DNA from: an uncultured Gemmatimonadota bacterium
GTDB lineage: Bacteria > Gemmatimonadota > Gemmatimonadetes > Gemmatimonadales > Gemmatimonadaceae
Direction of reading: 5' to 3'
Assembly (NCBI GenBank): GCA_903894655.1
Contig: CAITQY010000130.1
Span: 1-9,626 of the forward strand
DNA length: 9,626 bases
The notes under the pieces are model-generated. The model made no database searches and was not told the DNA's origin. It worked only from the letters and a program-made list of their open reading frames with translations. Positions within the stretch are counted from its first letter, which is position 1, and each line of letters begins with the position of its first letter. A program made the position numbers and the translations under genes. Shown here one piece after another: positions 1-7,900 of this stretch.

Positions 1-1272
1 GAAGCCAAGAAGCGCGACCATCGCGTGCTCGGCAAGGCGCTCGACCTGTTTCAGCTGTTCCCCGTCGCGCCCGGCGCCGTGTTCTGGACGCCCAAAGGCA
101 CCACGTTGTACAACACGCTCGAGGCTTTCGTGCGCGAGCGCCAGCAGGAGGCGTTCAAGGAAATCAAGACGCCACTGCTCTACAACAAGGCGCTCTGGGA
201 GCAGTCGGGACACTGGGGGAAGTACAAGGAGAACATGTTCCTCGTGCTCGATAGCGAGACGGGCGAACATGACATGTCGCTCAAGCCGATGAACTGCCCG
301 TCGCATCATTTGTATTTTGCGTCGAGTAAGCATTCGTATCGCGATCTCCCCATGCGCTACGTCACGTTCGACGTGCTGCATCGCAATGAGCTTTCCGGTG
401 CGCTCTCGGGGCTCACGCGCGTGCGGCAGTTCGCGCAGGACGATTGCCACGTGTACCTGCGTGAAGATCAGATCGCCGGCGAGGTGAAGTTTCTCATGGA
501 TTTCATCCTCGGGTACTACGACACGTTCGGTCTGACGGCGAAGCTCAAGTTCGCGACCCGTCCGGAGCAGCGGATCGGGTCCGACGAGCTGTGGGATCGG
601 GCCGAGGCCGCGCTGCGGGCCGCGCTCGATAGCACCGGCCGTCCGTACGAGCTGAAGGAAGGCGACGGGGCGTTCTACGGCCCGAAGATCGACTTCGACG
701 TCATGGACAGCATCGGCCGGGCGTGGCAGCTGGGCACGATCCAGCTCGACTACAACGCGCCGGAGCGCTTCGACCTCACGTACACGGGCGACGACAACGC
801 ACCGCACCGTCCGGTGGTGATCCACCGCGCCGTGAGCGGGTCGTTCGAGCGGTTCATCGCCATCCTGATTGAACACTTCGCCGGCGTCTTCCCGGTGTGG
901 CTGTCGCCCGAGCAGGTGCGCGTTATTCCAATTGCGATCGACTACAACGAGCATGCGGAAGCACTGGTCGCGCGTATGAAGGCGGCCGGCATCCGCGCCA
1001 CGCTCGATGCGCGCAACGAAACGCTCAACTACCGCGTGCGCGACGGCGAAGTGCAGAAGGTGCCGTACATGTGCGTAATTGGCCGACGCGAAGCCGATGA
1101 GCACACGGTTGCGCTGCGCTCGCGCGGGGCCGGCAAGAAGCAGGACATCATGTCGGCCGATGCATTCATCGCGCGCGTGCTGCATGAGATCGCCGACCGG
1201 ACGCTGGCGATCCCCGCCGATGTCATCGCCGCCGCGACGGACGCGGCGGCTCAGGCCGAGGCGACCCCGTGA
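1..1272 (+). CDS. thrS: Threonyl-tRNA synthetase, 5'-truncated by window edge
   Basis: Cytosolic enzyme that charges tRNA-Thr with threonine. The frame is open from base 1 and reads EAKKRDHRVLGKALDLF, the usual entry to the class II catalytic core; 423 residues are visible. The zinc and threonine-binding triad is present: Cys99 (in MNCPSHH), His150 (in QDDCH) and His275 (in VIHRA), spaced like E. coli Cys334, His385 and His511. That spacing puts about 235 N-terminal residues (TGS and editing domains) upstream of the window. Motif 3 is GSFERF, just after His275. The anticodon-binding domain starts near VRVIPIAI (about residue 307) and carries the typical NYRVRDGEVQKVPYMCVIG stretch. The C-terminus has a short Ala-rich tail. 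No frameshift or lost key residue was seen. Its stop overlaps the start of the next gene, which suggests co-transcription. Identification is secure; only the missing N-terminus is unknown. Confidence 0.97.
   Translation, partial: EAKKRDHRVLGKALDLFQLFPVAPGAVFWTPKGTTLYNTLEAFVRERQQEAFKEIKTPLLYNKALWEQSGHWGKYKENMFLVLDSETGEHDMSLKPMNCPSHHLYFASSKHSYRDLPMRYVTFDVLHRNELSGALSGLTRVRQFAQDDCHVYLREDQIAGEVKFLMDFILGYYDTFGLTAKLKFATRPEQRIGSDELWDRAEAALRAALDSTGRPYELKEGDGAFYGPKIDFDVMDSIGRAWQLGTIQLDYNAPERFDLTYTGDDNAPHRPVVIHRAVSGSFERFIAILIEHFAGVFPVWLSPEQVRVIPIAIDYNEHAEALVARMKAAGIRATLDARNETLNYRVRDGEVQKVPYMCVIGRREADEHTVALRSRGAGKKQDIMSADAFIARVLHEIADRTLAIPADVIAAATDAAAQAEATP
1258..1261 (+). promoter_or_regulatory. Ribosome binding site for the GTG start at 1269
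   Basis: GAGG lies seven bases before the GTG codon at 1269, inside the end of thrS. It supports this unusual start over later in-frame codons. The site is short, so the support is modest. Confidence 0.45.
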
Positions 1273-2516
1273 CCCCAGAGGCGCTGCTCGACCTGTTCGT
1301 GCTGGCGCCGGTTGGCCTCATGGAGGTCGACGAAGAAGGGCGGGTCGCAGTCGCCAACCTCGCGGCGCGACGCCTGCTCACCCCGTTCACCCGGGCGGGC
1401 TCCCTTGAGGATCTGTTTGTGGCGTTGGGGGCGGTCGCTCCCGACCTCGCGGCGCGTGTGCGCGGGTTTGACGCGCCACGCGGAGTGGTCCTCGACGCGC
1501 TCGAACTGCTGGCGCCTGGCGAGCAGCGCGGTGTGACGCTTTCGCTGGTGAAGGTGGCCCCCGGCCGCATTATGGCGGTCGTCACGGACGCAGGCGGGCT
1601 GGCCACGGCGATCGGCCAGCTGTCACGTGCCGATCAGCGGCTGCGTGCCGTCGAAGGTGCCGTGCGCGACTACGCGATCTTCACGGTGAGCGCGGCGGGC
1701 ATCATCGATTCCTGGAGTGAAGCGGCCGAGCGCGTGCATCAGTTTCCCGCCGCCGCGGTGGTGGGGCGGCCGCTCACGCTACTCCTCGCGCCGGACAGCG
1801 GCGGCGACGCCTATCTGCAGGAAACGCTGGCGCTGGCGGCCCGCAATGGCTGGTGCGAGGAAGAAGGACATCGGCAGCGCCAGGACGGCTCGTTGTTCTG
1901 GGCCAGTACGGTGGTCACGGCGCTCCGGGCGACCGACGGGACGGCGATCGGTTTCTCGGTCGTCACACGCGACGTCTCGGAGCGTCGTCGGCTCGAGGAC
2001 AGTCTGCGCGAGGATGCGTCGAGTACCACCGACTACCTCACCGGCGTCTCGGCCCGTCGTGCCTTCTTCGACGTGGCCTCGTCCGAAGTCGCGCGTGCGC
2101 GTCGCTACGGACAGCCGCTCAGTCTGCTGCTGATCGATCCGGACAATTTCCGCGAGATCAACGAGCAGCACGGGGAGGCGTTCGGCAACGAATGGCTGCG
2201 CGCGATCGCGTGGGTCTGCCGTCAGGAATCACGTACGACCGACGTAGTGGGTCGCGTGGGCGGGGAAGCGTTCGCCGTACTGCTGCCGAGCACCGAGCTG
2301 TCCGGTGGTCTGGTGCTGGCCGAACGTATCCGCGAGCGCATGCAGCGGCACGTGTTCAGCGGCGAGGTACAGGGCGTCCGTTGCACGTTGTCGGTGGGAG
2401 TGGCCGAGGTCACCGATTCGGTGATCAGCGTGGACGGCCTGCTCGCCGCCACGGGCACGGCGATCCAGCGCGCGCAGCAAGCGGGCAGGAACCTCGTGGT
2501 CGGCTACGACGACTGA
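1269..2516 (+). CDS. PAS-PAS-GGDEF protein with degenerate diguanylate cyclase motif (GGEAF)
   Basis: A 415-residue soluble signalling protein with no signal peptide or membrane segment. A PAS-like domain occupies about residues 5-110 and a second, clearer PAS about 125-245 (ending VVTRDVSERRRLE). A GGDEF domain runs from D255-YLTG to the C-terminus. By spacing against PleD, the metal Asp (D290), guanine-contacting Asn (N298), R322-TTD325 inhibitory I-site and the final Arg (R407) are kept. However, the signature is GGEAF (331-335) instead of GG[DE]EF, the base-contacting Asp is Asn307, and the Lys near the C-terminus is Gln403. Family knowledge says intact domains make c-di-GMP from two GTP. 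I infer that this one is weak or inactive and may act as a c-di-GMP or GTP sensor. The GTG start overlaps the thrS stop (GTGA), so translation may be coupled. The PAS ligand is not evident. Confidence 0.88.
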   Translation: MTPEALLDLFVLAPVGLMEVDEEGRVAVANLAARRLLTPFTRAGSLEDLFVALGAVAPDLAARVRGFDAPRGVVLDALELLAPGEQRGVTLSLVKVAPGRIMAVVTDAGGLATAIGQLSRADQRLRAVEGAVRDYAIFTVSAAGIIDSWSEAAERVHQFPAAAVVGRPLTLLLAPDSGGDAYLQETLALAARNGWCEEEGHRQRQDGSLFWASTVVTALRATDGTAIGFSVVTRDVSERRRLEDSLREDASSTTDYLTGVSARRAFFDVASSEVARARRYGQPLSLLLIDPDNFREINEQHGEAFGNEWLRAIAWVCRQESRTTDVVGRVGGEAFAVLLPSTELSGGLVLAERIRERMQRHVFSGEVQGVRCTLSVGVAEVTDSVISVDGLLAATGTAIQRAQQAGRNLVVGYDD

Positions 2517-2591
2517 TTGCTCGCTGTCGTTCCCTGCGCTTGGGTTGGAAACAGCGATGGGGTGGCGCTCGGTAATGTTGGTGGATCCCTT

Positions 2592-2639
2592 CCGCCGCTG
2601 TCTGCGGCGGGATGGTCGCGCGCCGGAGGCGCCGGCGCG
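2592..2639. repeat. Two tandem GC-rich hairpins in the intergenic gap
   Basis: The 196-base gap between the GGDEF gene and the creatininase-family gene holds two perfect inverted repeats in a row. The first pairs CCGCCGC (2592-2598) with GCGGCGG (2604-2610) around a 5-base loop. The second pairs CGCGCCGG (2619-2626) with CCGGCGCG (2632-2639), also around a 5-base loop. Only eight bases separate them. No T-run follows on either strand, so a classical intrinsic terminator is not supported. They could slow RNA decay, act as a weak terminator, or be a dispersed palindromic element. Nothing else recognisable was seen in this gap. Confidence 0.6.
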
Positions 2640-2712
2640 TGCAGCAATCCCGGCTCGGGCGGCGTAGGAGAAGGGCAGGTCCCCGCGACACTCCCCACCA
2701 CCACCGCCCCTC

Positions 2713-3558
2713 ATGACCAGTCGTCTCACTCTGGCCGCGCTGTTCGCGGCCGCACTGATCACGCCCGCTGCCGCCGTTCAGGGGCAGCCGCGGAAGCCGC
2801 TCGTCGAATTCGAGATGATGACGTGGCCTGAGGTGAAGGACGCACTCGCCGCCGGCAAGACGACCGCGCTGTTCTACACCGGGGGCACCGAACAGCGTGG
2901 ACCGCAGAACGTGAACGGCGGCCACAACCTCATGGGACGCGTGATCGTGCGCACTATCGCCGAACAGCTCGGTGATGCCATCGCCATGCCGGTGCTCCCG
3001 TACACGCCGAACAACGCCAGCGCCGCGCTTCCCGGTACCATCGGTCTTACGCCCGAGCTGCTGAAAGGCATTCTCGAGCGCCTCAGCGAGCAGTCGATCG
3101 CCACCGGCTTCAAGACCGTCGTGCTGATGGGTGACCATGGTGGTGGACAGCCCAACGTGTATGCCGAGGTGGCCAAGTCGCTGAGCGAGAAGTACGGCGC
3201 GCAGGGCGTGAAGGTGTTGTACTGCGACGCCGTGTATTCCACCGCCAACGCCGACTTCGATGCGTACCTGAAGGCGAACGGTTTCCCGTCCAGCTCGCAT
3301 GCCGGTATCCCCGACACGTCGACCATGCTGTACTTGGGCGACGGGACCTGGGTGCGACTCGACCAGCTCCCCAACGCTGTCGGCGATCCGGTGCCGACCG
3401 GCCCGCGTGGTGCGGCACCCGACGCGAACGCCCAGCCGCGCAAGAACAACGGGATTACCGGCGACGCCCGGAAGGCCAGCAAGGAACTGGGCAAGAAACT
3501 GTTCGACATGAAGGTCGAGCATGCCGTGAAGCAGATCAAAGGGATGACCGGCCGCTAG
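2713..3558 (+). CDS. Secreted creatininase-family protein with atypical metal ligands
   Basis: A 281-residue creatininase-family (creatinine amidohydrolase / MftE-like) protein. Residues 1-21 look like a Sec signal peptide: Arg4, a hydrophobic core, then TPAAA with probable cleavage after Ala21, so the product is probably exported. Family landmarks are GGTEQRGPQ (57-65), DHGGGQ (141-146, His142) and HAGIPDTS (196-203). Canonical members read EQHGPHLPLGTD, HGGN and HAGxxETS and bind two metals. Here the metal His is Arg62, the metal Asp is His71 and the later Glu is Asp201, while Glu60 and His142 remain. This points to a divergent subfamily whose reaction cannot be named; creatinine is not implied. 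The ATG is preceded by a C-rich leader without a clear Shine-Dalgarno site, and no in-frame start lies just upstream. A strong inverted repeat follows the stop. The C-terminal 60 residues are Lys-rich. Confidence 0.85.
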   Translation: MTSRLTLAALFAAALITPAAAVQGQPRKPLVEFEMMTWPEVKDALAAGKTTALFYTGGTEQRGPQNVNGGHNLMGRVIVRTIAEQLGDAIAMPVLPYTPNNASAALPGTIGLTPELLKGILERLSEQSIATGFKTVVLMGDHGGGQPNVYAEVAKSLSEKYGAQGVKVLYCDAVYSTANADFDAYLKANGFPSSSHAGIPDTSTMLYLGDGTWVRLDQLPNAVGDPVPTGPRGAAPDANAQPRKNNGITGDARKASKELGKKLFDMKVEHAVKQIKGMTGR

Positions 3559-3570
3559 GCTGGGACGAAA

Positions 3571-3621
3571 CGGAATCGGCGAAATCAGGGGGCCCCACGG
3601 CTCCGGATTTCGCCGATTCCG
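3571..3621 (+). terminator. 16-bp perfect inverted repeat, probable terminator
   Basis: CGGAATCGGCGAAATC (3571-3586) is the exact reverse complement of GATTTCGCCGATTCCG (3606-3621), with a 19-base loop. Beyond one mismatch the loop can pair four more bases (3588-3591 with 3601-3604, one of them G-U). It starts 12 bases after the creatininase-gene stop, where a terminator is expected. The T-rich TTATTTT comes only about 12 bases downstream of the stem on the + strand, while TTT directly abuts the stem on the - strand. A stable transcript end or a dispersed palindrome is therefore also possible. Confidence 0.6.
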
Positions 3622-3644
3622 CTGTGCGATCGGTTATTTTCAGG

Positions 3645-3669
3645 GGCTGCACCTGAGAGGCTGTACCTG
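3645..3669 (+). repeat. Imperfect 11-bp direct repeat upstream of the thiolase gene
   Basis: GGCTGCACCTG (3645-3655) recurs as GGCTGTACCTG (3659-3669), 10 of 11 identical with a 14-base period. It sits 27-51 bases before the thiolase ATG, between the upstream hairpin and the gene, so it could be a regulator site. No promoter hexamers were convincingly identified around it. Confidence 0.35.
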
Positions 3670-3695
3670 CACGTTCCCGCCACTCCTTGTCATAC

Positions 3696-4904
3696 ATGAG
3701 CGACCTAACTCGCCAGCCTGTCATCGTGGGTGCCGCGCGCACCCCGATCGGGCGGTATCTCGGGGGCCTCGCGCCCCTTTCTGCGCCAGAGCTTGGCGCC
3801 ATCGCGATCCGTGCCGCGCTTCAGCGCAGCGGCGTTGCCCCCGACGCGGTACAGGAAGTCATCATGGGGCACGTACTGCAGGGTGGCACGGGACAGGCGC
3901 CCGGACGACAGGCGATGCTGAAAGCGGGGGTGCCCGCCACGGCATCCGCCCTCACGATCAACAAGGTGTGTGGTTCCGGCCTCAAGGCCGTGATGCTTGC
4001 CGCGCAGGCCATCAAGGCCGGTGACGCGCAGGTGATCGTGGCCGGCGGTCAGGAGAGTATGAGCAATGCGCCGCACTACGTGTTCGGTATGCGTGGCGGT
4101 GTGAAGCTGGGCGACCAGACGATGGTCGACGGCATGATCAAAGACGGCCTGTGGTGCCCCACCTGCAACGTGCACATGGGTGTGCATGCCGAGTACACAG
4201 CCACCAAGGCTGGCGTCACGCGCGAGCAGCAGGATGCCTTTGCGGCCGGTTCGCATGCCAAGGCCGTTGCCGCCCAGCTGGCTGGCAAGTTCACGGCCGA
4301 AATCGTTCCGGTGGAGATCCCGGGTCGCAAGGGACCGACGATCATTTCGGTCGACGAAAGTCCGCGCGCCGATACCACCGCCGCGTCGCTGTCCGGTTTG
4401 CGCCCGGCGTTCCCGAGCAAGGGGGACAACAGCAACCTCAGCGTCACGGCCGGCAATGCGTCGTCGCTGAATGATGGCGCGGCCGCGGTGGTCGTCACGT
4501 CGGAAGCGTACGCCCGCGAGCATGGTCTCACGATTCTGGCTCGCATCACCGCGTATGCCACGGGTGCCGGCGAGCCGCAGGATCTGTTCTTTGCGCCGAT
4601 CACGGCGGTGAAGAATCTGATGGCGAAGGCGGGCACGACGATCGCTGACTACGATCTCATCGAAGCCAACGAAGCGTTCGCGTCGCAAGCGCTCGCCGAT
4701 GGACTCGGTCTCTCGTGGGATGATGCCCGCGTGAACGTGAACGGCGGCGCCATTGCGCTGGGCCATCCAATCGGCGCGAGCGGCACGCGCGTGCTGGTCA
4801 CCCTGCTGCATGCCCTGGCCGACCGTGGCAAGAAGACCGGAATCGCCACGCTTTGCTTGGGTGGTGGAGACGCGGTCGCGTTGTCGGTCGAGCGCGTCGA
4901 CTGA
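3696..4904 (+). CDS. Acetyl-CoA C-acetyltransferase (thiolase)
   Basis: A 402-residue thiolase II family enzyme that condenses two acetyl-CoA to acetoacetyl-CoA or, in the other direction, cleaves 3-ketoacyl-CoA. All catalytic elements are visible: acyl-accepting Cys92 in NKVCGSG, NEAF near residue 327, His357 in GHPIGASG and the second Cys387 in CLGGGDA. The spacing closely matches Zoogloea thiolase (Cys89, His348, Cys378). The length is normal. A WCPTC segment (Cys154, Cys157) sits in the loop region before HMG, where many homologues lack a Cys pair. I chose the ATG at 3696; a TTG at 3687 would add three residues, and neither has a clear Shine-Dalgarno site. It opens a run with hydroxybutyryl-CoA dehydrogenase, acyl-CoA dehydrogenase and leucine dehydrogenase, favouring a catabolic role. 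The sequence does not separate an acetoacetyl-CoA-specific enzyme from a broader one. Confidence 0.95.
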   Translation: MSDLTRQPVIVGAARTPIGRYLGGLAPLSAPELGAIAIRAALQRSGVAPDAVQEVIMGHVLQGGTGQAPGRQAMLKAGVPATASALTINKVCGSGLKAVMLAAQAIKAGDAQVIVAGGQESMSNAPHYVFGMRGGVKLGDQTMVDGMIKDGLWCPTCNVHMGVHAEYTATKAGVTREQQDAFAAGSHAKAVAAQLAGKFTAEIVPVEIPGRKGPTIISVDESPRADTTAASLSGLRPAFPSKGDNSNLSVTAGNASSLNDGAAAVVVTSEAYAREHGLTILARITAYATGAGEPQDLFFAPITAVKNLMAKAGTTIADYDLIEANEAFASQALADGLGLSWDDARVNVNGGAIALGHPIGASGTRVLVTLLHALADRGKKTGIATLCLGGGDAVALSVERVD

Positions 4905-4914
4905 TCTACGGGTC

Positions 4915-5781
4915 GTGAACACTGCCCTGCGGGTTCCCTGGCGGCTTCTGAGCTTTGGCGTCGCCTGGATTCTTGCGCAGGGCATCGCGGAGTCGGTACT
5001 GGGGCCGGTGTTTGGTCTGCTGTCGCGCCGCGTCGGCGAAACCGTGCCCATGTATCCGTGCACGATGTTGATCGGCGTCGCCGCGGCGTGTGCGGTGGCA
5101 CTGCGCTTCGTCGATGACGTACCGTGGTCGGTGATGGCGCTCGGCGATGGAGCCTGGCGCTTGAAGCGGATTGGACGCGGTGCGCTGTTGGGCACGGCGG
5201 CGATGCTCGGCACGGCGAGCCTTTTGTGGGTGGTCGGTGCGCTGCGTATTGAGGCGATCCCCGCCGGCGGTCTCGACGGTGCCGCGTTCATGGAGGACAG
5301 CTGGGGCGGGACCGCCCTGCGACTGCTGTGGTTGCTGGGGCCGGCGGCCCTGTGGGAAGAGCTGGTGTTTCGTGGCTACCTGTATGCCGTGGCCGAGGAG
5401 GCTGCGGGGCGCTGGGTGGCGCGGGTGAGTTCAAGCGTGGCCTTCGGGGCGGTGCACCTGATGAATCCTGGCGCGAACGTGCGCACCACGGTGGTGGTCA
5501 TGTTAGCCGGGTTATGTCTCTGTTTGGTGCGGGAACGCACCGGCAGTTTGCCCGCGGCGTGGAGCGCACATCTGGCGTGGAATTGGGTGATGGCGGCGGT
5601 GTTGCACGTGCCGGTGAGTGGCTTGCCGTTCGCGACGCCGGGATATCGGGCCACCTTGAGCGGGTCGGATTGGATCAGCGGCGGCGCCTGGGGACCCGAA
5701 GGCGGGCTCGTGGCGATGCTGGTGTTGGGTGGAGCGTTGGCCGTCGGATATCGCCACCGCGGTGCACTCACAGAGACTTAA
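4915..5781 (+). CDS. CPBP-family intramembrane metalloprotease
   Basis: A 288-residue integral membrane protein of the CPBP (Abi, Rce1-like) family. Its three signature motifs are present: EELVFRG (Glu148, Glu149, Arg153), FGAVH (His181) and HLAWN (His219, Asn223). In Rce1 these residues form the buried active site that cleaves C-terminal prenylated peptides; bacterial substrates are mostly unknown. Roughly six to eight hydrophobic segments are seen, around residues 10-30, 43-62, 82-104, 130-147, 166-185, 188-207, 215-232 and 264-283. I chose the GTG at 4915, ten bases after the thiolase stop, because the hydrophobic protein begins there. An in-frame ATG at 4753 would overlap thiolase by about 150 bases with an Arg-rich sequence that reads as shadow. 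Its place inside a metabolic operon is odd. No substrate can be named. Confidence 0.88.
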   Translation: MNTALRVPWRLLSFGVAWILAQGIAESVLGPVFGLLSRRVGETVPMYPCTMLIGVAAACAVALRFVDDVPWSVMALGDGAWRLKRIGRGALLGTAAMLGTASLLWVVGALRIEAIPAGGLDGAAFMEDSWGGTALRLLWLLGPAALWEELVFRGYLYAVAEEAAGRWVARVSSSVAFGAVHLMNPGANVRTTVVVMLAGLCLCLVRERTGSLPAAWSAHLAWNWVMAAVLHVPVSGLPFATPGYRATLSGSDWISGGAWGPEGGLVAMLVLGGALAVGYRHRGALTET

Positions 5782-5787
5782 CTTTTC

Positions 5788-5791
5788 GGAG
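5788..5791 (+). promoter_or_regulatory. Ribosome binding site for the ATG at 5802
   Basis: GGAG lies ten bases before the ATG at 5802, in the 20-base gap after the CPBP gene. It supports this start. A second purine-rich AAGGAG (5842-5847) lies only two bases before an in-frame TTG at 5850, too close for a typical site. Confidence 0.45.
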
Positions 5792-5801
5792 TCGAATCGA
5801 T

Positions 5802-6692
<891 letters not shown>

Positions 6693-6698
6693 CCCGCC

Positions 6699-7883
6699 AT
6701 GTCGCTGATTCAGCTCAACGAAACACAGCAGGAAATCCAGGCGATGGCACGCGCGTACGCGCAGCGTGAGCTCGTAGCCCTCGCCGGTGAGCGCGATCAG
6801 GAATCGCGCTTCGACCGCGTGATGGTCACGCAGATGGCCGAGCTGGGGTTCTTCGGCATGCTCACGCCGGAACGCTTCGATGGACTCGATCTCGACGTGC
6901 AGAGCTACCTGCTCGCGCTCGAGGAGATCGCGGTTGCCGATGCCTCGGCGGCGGTGCTGCTCAGCGTGCACAACTCGCTGCCCACGCAGATGATCCTGAA
7001 CTTCGGCACCGACGCGCAACAGCAGCGCTTCCTGCCGCCGATGGCGCGCGGTGAACTGCTGGGCGCCTTCGCGTTGTCGGAGCCGGAAGCCGGTTCCGAT
7101 GCTGCTGCCCTGCGCTGTCAGGCCGTGCGTGAGGGCGACGACTGGCTGCTGAGCGGCACGAAGGCGTGGGTGTCGCATGGCAGTGAGGCCGGCGTGATTC
7201 TGTGTATGGCGCGCACCGATTCCCCCGACGCCCGCGAGGGCAGCAAGGGCATCTCGACGTTCATCCTGACGCCTGACTTGCCTGGCTTCCATCTGGCGAA
7301 GAAGGAAAACAAGATGGGGCTGCGCGCATCGCCCACACTCCAGATCAATCTCGACAATTGCCGCGTGCCTGGTGACCGGCTGCTCGGTGAAGCGGGGCAG
7401 GGCTTCGTCTATGCCATCGGGTCGCTCGATCACGGGCGTCTCGGCATCGCCGCGCAGGCTATCGGCATCGCGCGCGCAGCACTCGAGGCCGCCGTGCGCT
7501 ACGCCGGCGAGCGCCGGCAGTTCAACAAGCCCATCGCCGAATTTCAGGCGATCCAGTTCAAGCTCGCCGACATGGCGACGCGCATCACCGCCGCCCGCAC
7601 GCTGTTGCATGCGGCCGCGGCGGCCAAGCAGCGCGGTGAGAAGATCACGCGCTTCAGCAGCATGGCGAAGCTCTTCGCGACTGAGACCGCTATGTGGGTC
7701 ACGACGCAGGCCGTGCAGGTGTTCGGCGGCTACGGCTACGTGACCGACTATCCCGTCGAACGCTTCTTCCGAGATGCGAAAGTGACTGAAATCTACGAGG
7801 GCACGTCAGAGATTCAGCGCATCGTGATCGCCCGCGAGACACTGGCCGCGGCGGCCGCGAACGACGGATCTCTTCCAGACTGA
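6699..7883 (+). CDS. Short-chain-type acyl-CoA dehydrogenase
   Basis: A 394-residue FAD-dependent acyl-CoA dehydrogenase that oxidises acyl-CoA to 2-enoyl-CoA and passes electrons to ETF. Family signatures are GAFALSEPEAGSD (about 127-139), KENKMGLRASPT, and QVFGGYGYVTDYPVERFFRDAK ahead of IYEGTSEIQR. The catalytic base is Glu367 in YEGTSEIQR, the position used by short-chain and butyryl-CoA dehydrogenases. Isovaleryl-CoA dehydrogenases carry the base elsewhere in the fold (about residue 254), so that assignment is unlikely. Length is typical and no key residue is missing. The ATG at 6699 lies six bases after the hydroxybutyryl-CoA dehydrogenase stop, with no clear Shine-Dalgarno site. Likely substrates are butyryl-CoA or short branched acyl-CoAs, but chain length cannot be fixed by eye. 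ETF genes are not in the window. Confidence 0.94.
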   Translation: MSLIQLNETQQEIQAMARAYAQRELVALAGERDQESRFDRVMVTQMAELGFFGMLTPERFDGLDLDVQSYLLALEEIAVADASAAVLLSVHNSLPTQMILNFGTDAQQQRFLPPMARGELLGAFALSEPEAGSDAAALRCQAVREGDDWLLSGTKAWVSHGSEAGVILCMARTDSPDAREGSKGISTFILTPDLPGFHLAKKENKMGLRASPTLQINLDNCRVPGDRLLGEAGQGFVYAIGSLDHGRLGIAAQAIGIARAALEAAVRYAGERRQFNKPIAEFQAIQFKLADMATRITAARTLLHAAAAAKQRGEKITRFSSMAKLFATETAMWVTTQAVQVFGGYGYVTDYPVERFFRDAKVTEIYEGTSEIQRIVIARETLAAAAANDGSLPD

Positions 7884-7900
7884 TCTTCCGGTTCCCACCT

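Noticed and set aside
2545..2578. TTGGAA and TAATGT as promoter hexamers before the creatininase-family gene
   Set aside because: The spacing is 22 bases, too long for a standard -35/-10 pair, and the -35 match is poor.
2425..3522. 365-residue open frame on the - strand across the hairpin gap
   Set aside because: It mostly mirrors the creatininase-family gene and runs through the hairpins; composition is Arg-rich and no domain is recognisable.
4753..4914. Upstream ATG extension of the CPBP gene
   Set aside because: It would overlap thiolase by about 150 bases and adds an Arg/Cys/Trp-rich stretch unlike a membrane protein N-terminus; the GTG at 4915 fits better.
3705..5291. 528-residue open frame on the - strand
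   Set aside because: It is antisense to thiolase and the start of the CPBP gene, both of which carry full family motifs; the antisense translation shows none.
5328..5801. Upstream extension of the hydroxybutyryl-CoA dehydrogenase frame
   Set aside because: It overlaps the motif-bearing part of the CPBP gene in another frame, and the family needs no such extension.
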